Below, one piece after another: positions 44,148 to 52,395 of a DNA stretch of 64,000 bases. The notes under the pieces were generated by a model that saw only the letters and a list, made by a program, of their open reading frames with translations, did not search any database and was not told the DNA's origin. Source of the stretch: Paenibacillus maysiensis (GTDB lineage Bacteria > Bacillota > Bacilli > Paenibacillales > Paenibacillaceae); the NCBI RefSeq assembly GCF_000520815.1, contig NZ_ASRY01000272.1, positions 44,066-108,065 of the forward strand, in the 5' to 3' direction. Each line of letters opens with the position of its first letter. Within the stretch, counting starts at the first letter, position 1. The translations under genes and the position numbers were made by a program.

Positions 44148-44163
44148 TGTGATTACACACACA
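44148..44163. promoter_or_regulatory. FNR/Rex-like palindrome upstream of hcp
   Basis: TGTGATTACACACACA differs at one base from TGTGANNNNNNTCACA, the CRP/FNR-type dyad, and ends 72 bases before the hcp start. Regulation by oxygen or redox state is plausible for hcp. Confidence 0.4.
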
Positions 44164-44172
44164 TTTTTCAGG

Positions 44173-45495
44173 TCACTCCTGATCCGACACGATTACGCCA
44201 ATTCCACCACCTTTGCGGTACTGAACAGGGGAAACACCCATAGTCTTTTTAAAAGCCGTACTAAAATAGTGCTGGCTGTCGTATCCTGTGCGCTCGGCTA
44301 TATCGTGGATAGACAGCGTGGTGGAGTCCAGCAGTTGCACCGCTTTGCGGATACGGGCGCGCGTGACGAGGGTCACGAAGCTATCGTTGAGCTCTTTTTT
44401 GAGCACACGGCTGAGATACACGGCGGATACCTGTAAACGCGAGGCGAGGGATTCAAGTGTCAGCTCCCGGTCGGCGAAGCCTTCCTGAATAAGCTGCCGC
44501 GCCCGGCGCACGAGTGGAGATAGCTGCGATTCGCTGTATACACGATCACGGCACACTTGGAACGCATCAACCGCGCCTTCCAAGCCCCCGGCGTTTCGCT
44601 CCACATGCGTATGAACCGCTATATTCAGGTAGCGCCCGATAGCCTGCTCCATCGTCGCGCTGATTGCTTCGGGTGCCTCCTGCCACAGGCATATGCCGAT
44701 CAGCCCGTTTACATCGCGGAACAACACATGCGGCAGACCCTCCAACAGCTCGCCAATAATATTTTCAGCGGCAAAAAGAAACAGTTGGCGGTCATTCTCA
44801 CGCATAATCGTCTGCCGCGCCTCTGCCGCAGGCCACCGTACAACGCCGATCTGAACGGGTGGCCGAGTTGGAAGACGTAAAAACGCCAGTTGTTCCATCA
44901 CGTCTTTTCCCGTGTTCTGTCCTTCCAGCCATTCCAGGCAAAAGCGCTGGCGCAGCAGCGGAATATTCCGCTCAATCTGTCCGGCGGCCTGTTCTACATA
45001 GGCAGCACGCTTGCGCTCTTCTTCCAGCCGCTGAACGAGTCGCGACAGCGCAGCGTGAAGCTGCCCTGCATCTACCGGCTTCAATATATAATCCTCCACG
45101 CCAAGTCGGACAGCCTCCTGCGCATAAGCAAATTCATCATGACCGGAAATGATCAGACAACGACATTCCGGGCGTTCTTCCCGCAGCCGTCGGATTAGCT
45201 CAATGCCGTCCATGAACGGCATATTCATATCGACCAGCAAAATATCGATGCCAAGCCGTACCGCCAGTTCCAGCGCTTCTTCGCCATCCTCCGCCTCACC
45301 CGCAACCTCCATGCCGAGGGCAGCCCAGTCTACGCAATCTCGTATGCCCTCTCGAATGATCGGCTCATCATCTGCGATCAGTACCTGATAACGTTTTTTG
45401 GTGTAACGTTTTGCCGTCATCGTTGTCACTTCTGTTATGGCCTTGTCCGTCAGACTCGTCGTTGTCGAGGTGCCTGTGGCGTTTGATTTCTTCAT
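44173..45495 (-). CDS. Response regulator with AraC output domain (YesN-type)
   Basis: A 440-residue regulator. Start 45495 is chosen for AAAAAGGAG 9 bases upstream, giving an extra 25-residue Ser/Thr-rich head before the receiver domain. The receiver (YQVLIADDEPIIREGIRDCVDW, phospho-Asp in ILLVDMNMPFMDG, KPVDAGQL) is followed by a helical middle and a C-terminal AraC pair of HTHs (FADRELTLESLASRLQVSAVYLSRVLKKEL, IHDIAERTGYDSQHYFSTAFKKTMGVSPVQYR). It overlaps the kinase gene by 128 bases. Sugar transport genes are the expected targets. Confidence 0.88.
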   Translation of the reverse strand: MKKSNATGTSTTTSLTDKAITEVTTMTAKRYTKKRYQVLIADDEPIIREGIRDCVDWAALGMEVAGEAEDGEEALELAVRLGIDILLVDMNMPFMDGIELIRRLREERPECRCLIISGHDEFAYAQEAVRLGVEDYILKPVDAGQLHAALSRLVQRLEEERKRAAYVEQAAGQIERNIPLLRQRFCLEWLEGQNTGKDVMEQLAFLRLPTRPPVQIGVVRWPAAEARQTIMRENDRQLFLFAAENIIGELLEGLPHVLFRDVNGLIGICLWQEAPEAISATMEQAIGRYLNIAVHTHVERNAGGLEGAVDAFQVCRDRVYSESQLSPLVRRARQLIQEGFADRELTLESLASRLQVSAVYLSRVLKKELNDSFVTLVTRARIRKAVQLLDSTTLSIHDIAERTGYDSQHYFSTAFKKTMGVSPVQYRKGGGIGVIVSDQE

Positions 45496-47545
45496 CCTGA
45501 TCCGCTCCTTTTTCATGAGAATTCTTCAGTTGCGTCATATCCCGCAGCAACGGATGAACAATCGTAACACAGGTACCTGCCCCCTCTTCACTGTCCAATA
45601 CAATTCCATATTCCTCACCAAAAGATAGCCGTATACGTGCCTGTACATTCAGCATGCCATAGCTTCTGCCGTTCGCACTGGTAACGCTTGGCTTCTGTTG
45701 CCCTTCCATTGCCTCCAGCGGTGCTTCCAGCAAACTCCTCAGCTCCCGCAACCGTTCCACCGTCATCCCTGCGCCATCATCACGTACCGTCAGCAGCAGC
45801 TTATTTCCCTCAATCCGCGCTTCTACCCCAATCGTGCCGGGACCGCGCCTGGCCTTGATGCCGTGGTAAATCGCATTTTCTACCACAGGCTGAAGCATGA
45901 GCTTCAACACGAACAGCTTCCCTAGCTCCTCGGGTACGTTTAATTCCCAGCGGAGTCTGTCCCGATACCGGGTTTGCTGGATTTGCATATAGCTCGATAT
46001 ATGCTCAAGCTCGCTGCGTAGCGGAATAAAGTCATCCCCTTTGCTTAACCCGAGGCGAAACAATCTCGATAGCGCTCCCACCATGTCGGACACGTCTTCT
46101 GCCCCGTTTTTACGAGCCATCCAATGTATTGTATCCAATGTATTGTATAAAAAGTGAGGCTTAATATGCTCCTGTAGGCTACGCAGCTCGGCATCCCGCT
46201 TCTGCCGCTCCCTTAGCTCGCTAAGCGTCATCAAACGGCGAATTTGCTCCAGCATCCGGTTGAAGCTCCTGCCAAGCATCCCAATTTCATCCCCACGGTC
46301 ACTCCATTGCCGAACCGTAAGATCCCCTGTCTCTGCTGTCCGCATATAGGACATCAGCCGGAAAATCGGCTGCGCAATAGAACGCGACAAGCGCAAGGAT
46401 GCCGTTAAGCCAAACAGACATACAATGAAAACAAAACAGACGACGTAGAATTTAATTTGCCGCACCTCCAGCGTCGATTCCCCTGCCGGGAATACCCCCA
46501 CCGTTCTCCAGCCTGTAAATTCGGAAGCACGGAACATGAACAGCAGTTCCCGACCTCCGGCTTCACGGGTAAACATCCCGCTATCACCTGCCCCGAACCA
46601 TTCCGGGGGAATACGCTCAATCAAAGGCATATCCGGCATGTACACGCTGCGTCCCTCAGCATCTGTCACCATTAAATACCCGGTTTTGCCCAAGGTTACA
46701 TCTCTGGCGGCCTGCGATACGGCCCGTAGCTTGAGATCAATCATAATCACGCCTAGCACACGTCCAGTCTCCGAATCCGTCACCGACCGGACAACAGACA
46801 CAATTTCACTGTCCTTGTACCGAACATGAGTGGTCACATTACGATGGCTCGGCTGTCCCAGTACAGTAAAAATACCTGCATGCTGCGCCGCCTGTTTGTA
46901 CCAGTCTTCTTGAGTTAGACTGCTTGCGCTTCGAGCATACATTTCATTACTAATATAGTCGCCGTGTTCGTTCACGATTAGAATACCCGCAATCTCGGGA
47001 TATAACGTGGTAAAACCCTGCAAAAATTGCTTCATGCCATATAGCCTATCCTGTGCCTGTACAGAGCTTGCGGCCTGATTCGAGAGGTAAGCCTGATTCT
47101 TAGCCCGCTCCCCCTTATTTTCCTGCGTTACTATATTTGCAGAACCTGCATGACTCGCATGGTCCGCATGACCGTCGGCCAGCGTCCGACCTTGCCAAAA
47201 CTCCCCGATATCCGGGTTAAAGCCAATCAGATACGTCATGTTCTGCAAATTTTCCATTTTGGTATCCAGTGCCTCGTTCACCTTGCCAATCAATTGCATC
47301 GTATGATCTTCCACCTGCCGCTCAATAATCCGTTCCACCGTCCAGTTGACCAGCAGACCTAATCCGAGCGAAGGCACGATACCAAACAACAGGAACAGCA
47401 GCATGAGCTGATACCGTAAGGGCATATTACGCAAGCGCAACCGCTGCATTCTTTTTCCAGCTCCTGTATGGATGCGCTTCCCTATTTCAGGAATCAAGCT
47501 TTGATTTTTCCGCTTCCGTTGATCGTCATTTCGCATAATAATCAT
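45368..47545 (-). CDS. Membrane sensor histidine kinase (YesM-type)
   Basis: A 725-residue kinase. Residues about 45-70 and 335-358 are membrane helices enclosing a large extracellular Cache-like sensor. A HAMP segment (RLMSYMRTAETGDLTVRQWSDRGDEIGMLGRSFNRML) leads to the phospho-His in LQEHIKPHFLYNTLDTIHW and an ATPase domain (VVENAIYHGIKAR, VRDDGAGM). The last 58 residues are a His/Asp/Lys-rich tail not typical of the family, encoded where the next gene overlaps. It starts within the end of a sugar-binding protein gene that may present ligand to it. Confidence 0.9.
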   Translation of the reverse strand: MIIMRNDDQRKRKNQSLIPEIGKRIHTGAGKRMQRLRLRNMPLRYQLMLLFLLFGIVPSLGLGLLVNWTVERIIERQVEDHTMQLIGKVNEALDTKMENLQNMTYLIGFNPDIGEFWQGRTLADGHADHASHAGSANIVTQENKGERAKNQAYLSNQAASSVQAQDRLYGMKQFLQGFTTLYPEIAGILIVNEHGDYISNEMYARSASSLTQEDWYKQAAQHAGIFTVLGQPSHRNVTTHVRYKDSEIVSVVRSVTDSETGRVLGVIMIDLKLRAVSQAARDVTLGKTGYLMVTDAEGRSVYMPDMPLIERIPPEWFGAGDSGMFTREAGGRELLFMFRASEFTGWRTVGVFPAGESTLEVRQIKFYVVCFVFIVCLFGLTASLRLSRSIAQPIFRLMSYMRTAETGDLTVRQWSDRGDEIGMLGRSFNRMLEQIRRLMTLSELRERQKRDAELRSLQEHIKPHFLYNTLDTIHWMARKNGAEDVSDMVGALSRLFRLGLSKGDDFIPLRSELEHISSYMQIQQTRYRDRLRWELNVPEELGKLFVLKLMLQPVVENAIYHGIKARRGPGTIGVEARIEGNKLLLTVRDDGAGMTVERLRELRSLLEAPLEAMEGQQKPSVTSANGRSYGMLNVQARIRLSFGEEYGIVLDSEEGAGTCVTIVHPLLRDMTQLKNSHEKGADQDEEIKRHRHLDNDESDGQGHNRSDNDDGKTLHQKTLSGTDRR

Positions 47546-48533
47546 CTACATTCTTTCGTGTGACCACTGAAATGCCTGTATCCACCCGCACGGGCAACGG
47601 AGCGTTATCACCGGAAGAGGAAGGTGCCGGAATCGTCAAATGATGGTGCAGATGGAACAGATATTGAAGCGACCAATAGCCCATATTCCACGTTCCCTGC
47701 GCAATCGTTGCTGAGATCGTACCTGCTCGAATCATATCCAATGTCGCTTTATTCGTATCAAAAGAAATGATTTTCAGCGGATGGCTGTTTTTTTGACTCA
47801 GTACCGCTTCACCGACACCTGTTCCTCCCGTCGCCTCGGTCACAAAAATCCCCGCCAGCTTCGGATAAGCCTTCATCAGTCGGAGTGACTCATCCCGGGA
47901 TACCATTGCGTCTGCGCGACCATCTACCACTTCCACCACCTTCATGGCAGGATACTGCCGCTGAATGGTATCGCGAAAGCCGCGCAAGCGCTCTTCATGA
48001 TTTTGCTGACCAGGTAGTGTCAGAACGGCGACTTCACCTTCCCGTCCCAGCAGCTCTGCCATTTTATCCGCAGCGGTCACACCCGCCTTATAATTGTCCG
48101 TTCCCAAAAAAGAATACGCCCGGCTCCCCGGTGCTCCTGCATCAAACAGCACCACAGGAATGCCCGCATCCAGTCCCTTATTAATCGCCGGGATCAGAGA
48201 GTGAGGATCAATCGCGGAAATCGCAATCCCTGCGGGCTTCCGAGCAATCGCCTGCTCTATGACGGTCGTCTGCTCCTGCGCATCATAACGGGTAGCCCCT
48301 CGATACTCCACATTCACCCCCAAGGCATCCCCGGCATCCTCAAAGCCCTTGAGACCACTTTTCCAATACTCCAAACCAGACTGGAACGTAATCATCATAT
48401 AGGTTTCTCCGATGTTGCCGCGCAGCCCTTTTTCCTCCCAAGTGCCATTCAACGGCCCGGATTGTTCATACCTGAACACATAGAGCGCAAAGGCCGCAAT
48501 CAGCAGCATATATACCAGTAGCGTTTTTTTCAT
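47526..48533 (-). CDS. Sugar-binding protein partner of the sensor kinase
   Basis: A 335-residue protein with an N-terminal hydrophobic segment (LLVYMLLIAAFALYVF) that may remain as an anchor, then a periplasmic-binding type I fold (YMMITFQSGLEYWKSGLKGFEDAGDALG, IDPHSLIPAINKGLDAGIPVVLFDAGAPG, SFLGTDNYKAGVTAADKMAELLG). No transporter genes accompany it. It heads an operon with the YesM/YesN-type pair and overlaps the kinase start by 20 bases, so it probably senses a sugar and signals to the kinase, perhaps controlling the ChvE-GguAB system 7 kb away. Confidence 0.85.
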   Translation of the reverse strand: MKKTLLVYMLLIAAFALYVFRYEQSGPLNGTWEEKGLRGNIGETYMMITFQSGLEYWKSGLKGFEDAGDALGVNVEYRGATRYDAQEQTTVIEQAIARKPAGIAISAIDPHSLIPAINKGLDAGIPVVLFDAGAPGSRAYSFLGTDNYKAGVTAADKMAELLGREGEVAVLTLPGQQNHEERLRGFRDTIQRQYPAMKVVEVVDGRADAMVSRDESLRLMKAYPKLAGIFVTEATGGTGVGEAVLSQKNSHPLKIISFDTNKATLDMIRAGTISATIAQGTWNMGYWSLQYLFHLHHHLTIPAPSSSGDNAPLPVRVDTGISVVTRKNVDDYYAK

Positions 48534-48738
48534 TTGCCCACCTCTTCCGTGCGTATCCTCAAGTTGTGAATTTATTGTGATTTTACTTAGATTGTAAACG
48601 CAATCATATCAAATTGGAACTACTTCCACTCTTCCAACTTTCAGGTAACGTTAATCCTGCACTAATGTTTCTGCGTTACAATACCTAAATTGTGTTATGG
48701 AGAAGGTATACGAATCTTGTGGAAAAGGAGTGATATGG

Positions 48739-49962
48739 ATGAGCAAGCCGCGTATCGCGGAGTGGACAGAACTGCGGGGTCTTGCCTACCTCGCTGTTGT
48801 GCTTCAGCATTGCATTGGCGAATATATTTATCGCAGCGACATCCAGCAGCCGGATTCCGTTATGCTCGCAATGCTGTATCATTTGACACGCTTTGGCACA
48901 CCGACGTTCGTTTTCCTGTCTGCGGCGCTGCTTTTTTATAATGGTAACAAACCGATTGGCTATCCCCGTTACATTGGCAGACGGTTTCGAGATATTTATG
49001 TTCCATTTCTCTGCTGGACGGTCGTGTATTGGGTATGTAACCAGAACTGGTCGACGGCGCAGTGGGGAAATATTTATTTTTACAAGGGCATGTTCGAGGA
49101 AATGATTATACCTGTCAGCGGATATCATCTATGGTTTGTGGTGATGATTTTTCAGTTTTATATTTTATTTCCCTTATTTGCAAAAGCAGCCGGGCATGTA
49201 CAAACGTTTCTCCGTCGCTATAGCACCAAAAAACAAAAACAGCTCGTTCTGACTGTGATGCTTACAGCAGCGGCGGCATATGCTCTGCTCTTGCAATGGT
49301 CCTACTATGACATGTCTACATGGAGCACCAAGTTACCGTCCCTTTGGCAGACTCTGCTGGATTACCGCACCTACAACTTTGTCATGTACTTTTTCTATTT
49401 TATGCTAGGCGCGGTATGTGCCTATATGACGGATACGTGGCGGGGACTGGCTAAGCAGACATTACCGTGGAATGTATTTGTCTTTATTGGTCTGTTCATG
49501 CTCATGGGTCACACGATGCTGATCCAGTCGGGCGATACGATCAATCTCAATATTTCCACCTACCTCAAGCCAAGTACCTTTGTGCTGATTGTCTCGCAGC
49601 TGCTTTTGTTATATGGACTGCTGCTCCATTTGCAAAAAGACCAGCGCTCCGAGCCGTTCCGCCGTATGCTGAACTGGATCGGACGTTATTCCTTCGGAGG
49701 GTATCTGGCTCATGCACTCGTGCTGGCCTTTATATCCTATTACACCCGTCCGCTTTCACTGGGCGACCATCATTTTACGGCGACGCTGATTACGTTTGTC
49801 GTCGTGGCAAGCGTTTCTCTGGGCATTAGCTGGCTTTTTGCCCATTTGCCGGGAGGCAACTGGATTGTTGGCTCAAAAGGTCGACAGCGGTTAGCCTGGC
49901 CGTTTCGGTTCCAGTCGCTTTCCTCCAAACGCGCTTCCAAAGGCACGCAGGAGGTTGGCTAA
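48739..49962 (+). CDS. Membrane acyltransferase (acyltransferase family 3)
   Basis: A 407-residue integral membrane protein with about ten helices. The ATG at 48739 follows AAAGGAG. EWTELRGLAYLAVVLQHC (active-site His motif R...H in helix 1) and the FLCWTVVYWV, YHLWFVVMIFQFYILFPLF helices are typical of O-acyltransferases that modify surface polysaccharides. It stands alone, divergent from the sensor operon. Confidence 0.8.
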   Translation: MSKPRIAEWTELRGLAYLAVVLQHCIGEYIYRSDIQQPDSVMLAMLYHLTRFGTPTFVFLSAALLFYNGNKPIGYPRYIGRRFRDIYVPFLCWTVVYWVCNQNWSTAQWGNIYFYKGMFEEMIIPVSGYHLWFVVMIFQFYILFPLFAKAAGHVQTFLRRYSTKKQKQLVLTVMLTAAAAYALLLQWSYYDMSTWSTKLPSLWQTLLDYRTYNFVMYFFYFMLGAVCAYMTDTWRGLAKQTLPWNVFVFIGLFMLMGHTMLIQSGDTINLNISTYLKPSTFVLIVSQLLLLYGLLLHLQKDQRSEPFRRMLNWIGRYSFGGYLAHALVLAFISYYTRPLSLGDHHFTATLITFVVVASVSLGISWLFAHLPGGNWIVGSKGRQRLAWPFRFQSLSSKRASKGTQEVG

Positions 49963-50017
49963 TCTTCTACGTCTGTTTTCCAGTTCGGAGTTCTAATTCA
50001 AAAAAATCAACTCTTTT

Positions 50018-50049
50018 GCAGGGCTTTCTTATGGAGCTCTGCTTTTTTT
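50018..50049 (+). terminator. Terminator of the acyltransferase gene
   Basis: GCAGGGCT, a 9-base loop and AGCTCTGC form the stem, followed by seven Ts. Confidence 0.8.
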
Positions 50050-50139
50050 GTTGCCTTGGTCTGCCACGCCATCTCCCCAACTGATTAACATATTATTCCA
50101 TGACCATGTATTTTATTTTAAAATAAGTAATTATATAGA

Positions 50140-50337
50140 ATAATGATAAACGTTATGTGGGAGAAGTCACAGTTTCGCATAAAAGGAATGGGGGGATGGA
50201 CTGAATATAGCATCGTCGTTGTCAATGATTTGGCTCTAAACATAGTGAGGCAGATTTCTGGTCTGAAACATACTGTTGTACTGATTAATCAGTTCATGAC
50301 GGATTGTCAAACCAAGTGCGACAATCCGTCTTTCTTT
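50140..50337 (+). ncRNA. Possible small RNA between two genes
   Basis: A very strong intrinsic terminator, GACGGATTGTC...GACAATCCGTC (50298-50330) followed by TTTCTTT, ends a stretch with no well-supported gene on the plus strand. An AT-rich promoter-like stretch (TATAGAATAAT, around 50130) lies about 170 bases before it. A 74-codon frame starting at 50143 runs through the terminator and has no ribosome binding site, so a non-coding transcript is the simpler idea. Sequence evidence only. Confidence 0.35.
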
Positions 50338-50368
50338 GAAAGAAGTAAAACGGCATCTCTTTTTTAGT

Positions 50369-50848
50369 CTAATGTTCGTCAGCCGAGGATGAGGATGTTC
50401 CTCCCCCCTGCTCCTGCTTCAATTGCGCTTCATGCGGTGCTCCAGACTTTCGGTCGAATGTAATCGGGCCTTTGCGATTAACCAGCCGTTTCAGATCCAC
50501 GGTCATTTCATTTTTCAGCTTATCAATCAGTTGTTCCTCTTTGATGCCCTTGCTTTTGGCGATATCGACCAACGATTTTCCTTGTCCCAGCTCATTCTCT
50601 AGCCGGGCAGGAGTGATACCCAGAAGCTTGGCGACCTTCTCATTCAAATGGTGGTTCCAGCCCCCTAGCCCATGTCCATGCCTATGAACATGTCCTTGTC
50701 CGTGATGATCCTGTGGTGCAACCTTCCACTGATGAGCTTCCCCTTGACTTGAAGCGTTGGGAATAGAAGCTCCGGCGACACCCGCAGTCCCATACATCAT
50801 TACCCCTCCATATAGGATAGCAGCGGTCAATTTCCATTGGTTTTTCAT
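50369..50848 (-). CDS. Secreted His-rich protein, YckD-like (159 aa)
   Basis: The ATG at 50848 follows AGAAGGG. A signal peptide (residues 1-27, cleavage near AGA-S) precedes a His/Gly-rich segment (DHHGQGHVHRHGHGLGGWNHH) that could bind metal. A helical domain follows (EKVAKLLGITPARLENELGQGKSLVDIAKSKGIKEEQLIDKLKNEM), as in DUF2680/YckD-like proteins, and then a polar tail. Function unknown. Confidence 0.65.
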   Translation of the reverse strand: MKNQWKLTAAILYGGVMMYGTAGVAGASIPNASSQGEAHQWKVAPQDHHGQGHVHRHGHGLGGWNHHLNEKVAKLLGITPARLENELGQGKSLVDIAKSKGIKEEQLIDKLKNEMTVDLKRLVNRKGPITFDRKSGAPHEAQLKQEQGGGTSSSSADEH

Positions 50849-50975
50849 GATGCAGACCCTTCTTTCGTCCTTTTTCATACTATATTTTCTCTTTCTGCTT
50901 TTTTTATTCATCCTACATATTTTTGCAGAATCCTTAATGTAAAAATAACAAAATGTTGAAAATTGCAATCTGTTA

Positions 50976-50981
50976 TATAAT
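50976..50981 (+). promoter_or_regulatory. -10 box of the isoprenoid-synthase-like gene
   Basis: A perfect TATAAT stands 59 bases before the ATG; TTGAAA at 50956 is a possible -35 but with a short (14-base) spacer. Confidence 0.4.
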
Positions 50982-51039
50982 GGCGGGTAACAACTAGATA
51001 TCGCTATAAAATTTTCTATAAGAGATGCAGGTGATAGCG

Positions 51040-51975
51040 ATGGAATGGTATTTTGCATACAAAGATGAATTGGAAAATGTTTTTCATCAAGCGGAAAAAC
51101 GGACAGCCGCGTTTCCTGCTCCATTTCAGAGTCAGGGCTTGGACTATCTGGCCCGTTTTAATCCGTTACGGGAAGACAGCACGCGTAACTACATATGCTA
51201 CTTGCTTCCGTTCTGGCTGCAAGAACTTACCGGGCTGGCGCCCGAAATTTGCCGTAAGCTATCACTAGGCAACGTGTTCGTCATGGCTCATTATTTTATT
51301 CAGGACGATGTGATGGACACAGCAGCAGACAACCGCAAAATGCAACTCGCCTTAAGCCAATTGTTCTATACCGAATGTTTGGACGTATACCGGGACCTTT
51401 TTCCCGCGTCCTCCCCTTTTTGGACGTATGCCCGAACGTATATCGGTGAATGGGCCGTTAGTGTGACATCTGAGGGAACAGAGGACTATTTTCAGGGGGA
51501 ACGACATCAGGTGGCGCTGAAAGCCAGTCCGTTAAAAATGGCTGGGACGGGTGCATTGCTACTCGCAGGGCGTGCCGATCTGATCCAGACCATTACAGAC
51601 ATGACAGATACAGCGCTGGTTGTACTTCAAATGTCAGATGACTGGGCCGACTGGTCGGAGGACTTGGAGGAAAATAGCTACAACTGCCTTTTGTCCCATA
51701 TCAGCGCCGAGCAGAAGACGGCTTATCGCGAAGGACTGGGACCGGAGCAGATTCGAGAGGCGATTTATGTACGCGGCGCGCTTGCCAGTTACGTAAGTAT
51801 TGCTGACCAAGCGGTCCAGCAGTTGGAAAATCTGGAGCCGGACATCCCCGGCTTGCGTATGTTCACACGTTCGATCGCAGAAGAGTTGGGCGAGGAAGCG
51901 ACGGAGATTGAAGCCGGACGTTCGCATTTGCGAAGAGGCGGCCTGGATTTTTGGCTCTCCAAAAATATGAAATAA
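51040..51975 (+). CDS. Class I isoprenoid-synthase-fold protein, candidate peptide prenyltransferase (ComQ-like)
   Basis: A 311-residue protein; the ATG at 51040 has AGGTGATA just upstream. It keeps both metal-binding aspartate motifs of trans-prenyl transferases: FIQDDVMDT (about residues 85-93) and MSDDWADWSEDL (about 199-210), and the helix between them with GERHQVALKASPLKMAGTGALLLAG. The GGKRxRP motif that binds isopentenyl diphosphate in chain-elongating enzymes is absent. B. subtilis ComQ has the same architecture and prenylates a Trp in the ComX peptide. The next gene encodes a small precursor ending in Trp. A terpene cyclase is the alternative. Confidence 0.7.
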   Translation: MEWYFAYKDELENVFHQAEKRTAAFPAPFQSQGLDYLARFNPLREDSTRNYICYLLPFWLQELTGLAPEICRKLSLGNVFVMAHYFIQDDVMDTAADNRKMQLALSQLFYTECLDVYRDLFPASSPFWTYARTYIGEWAVSVTSEGTEDYFQGERHQVALKASPLKMAGTGALLLAGRADLIQTITDMTDTALVVLQMSDDWADWSEDLEENSYNCLLSHISAEQKTAYREGLGPEQIREAIYVRGALASYVSIADQAVQQLENLEPDIPGLRMFTRSIAEELGEEATEIEAGRSHLRRGGLDFWLSKNMK

Positions 51976-52000
51976 TGCTAGATTTTATGGGACTTCCGTG

Positions 52001-52007
52001 GTATACT
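52001..52007 (+). promoter_or_regulatory. Extended -10 promoter of the precursor peptide gene
   Basis: TGGTATACT carries the TGn extension. It lies about 43 bases before the precursor ATG and would allow the peptide to be made independently of the upstream enzyme gene. Confidence 0.5.
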
Positions 52008-52049
52008 GTCTAGGTAAATATAACCAATTGAATGAGAGGGTGATTTTTG

Positions 52050-52286
52050 ATGGCTACTGAAGTTCTTCAAACACAAGTCATTCAAAAAGCGTGGGAGGAT
52101 GCCAGTTTTAGAGAAAAACTGATGACCGATCCCAAATCAGCAATTCGTGATGTGTTAGGAGTCGTGATCCCCGATCATATCCAAATCAAAACGTTAGAGG
52201 AAACACCTGATCAGTTTTATCTGGTCATCCCTCCAGACCCTTCCGGCGTGCTCGCTTCATCTCGGAAACCACGCTCCATGTGGTAA
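52050..52286 (+). CDS. NHLP-leader-type peptide precursor with C-terminal Trp
   Basis: A 78-residue protein with an ATG after GAGAGGGTG. Residues 6-60 match the nitrile-hydratase-like leader peptide family of ribosomal natural products: VIQKAWEDASFREKLMTDPK, then SAIRDVLGVVIPDHIQIKTLEE, then TPDQFYLVIPPDP. The usual Gly-Gly cleavage site is absent. The tail after the leader is short, SGVLASSRKPRSMW, basic and ending in a tryptophan. Coupled to an upstream isoprenoid-synthase-like enzyme, that Trp is a candidate for prenylation. No LanM, YcaO or radical SAM maturase gene is near. Confidence 0.75.
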   Translation: MATEVLQTQVIQKAWEDASFREKLMTDPKSAIRDVLGVVIPDHIQIKTLEETPDQFYLVIPPDPSGVLASSRKPRSMW

Positions 52287-52371
52287 ATTGCTTTTTGTAG
52301 CAAATTTGTTTTATATTTCTTAAACACCATGCGGGTGGGTTCAGCAAACTTCCTTCCGTTTTCCCTAGCAC

Positions 52372-52395
52372 AAAAAGCCGGATAATTATCCGGCT
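52372..52395 (-). terminator. Terminator overlapping the sensor kinase stop codon
   Basis: AGCCGGATAATTATCCGGCT is a perfect 20-bp palindrome containing the kinase TAA, followed on the minus strand by TTTTTG. It lies between the convergent precursor and kinase genes and could serve both. Confidence 0.7.

Noticed and set aside
50143..50367. 74-codon frame with a start at 50143
   Set aside because: No ribosome binding site, and its second half runs through a strong intrinsic terminator; listed as a possible small RNA instead.
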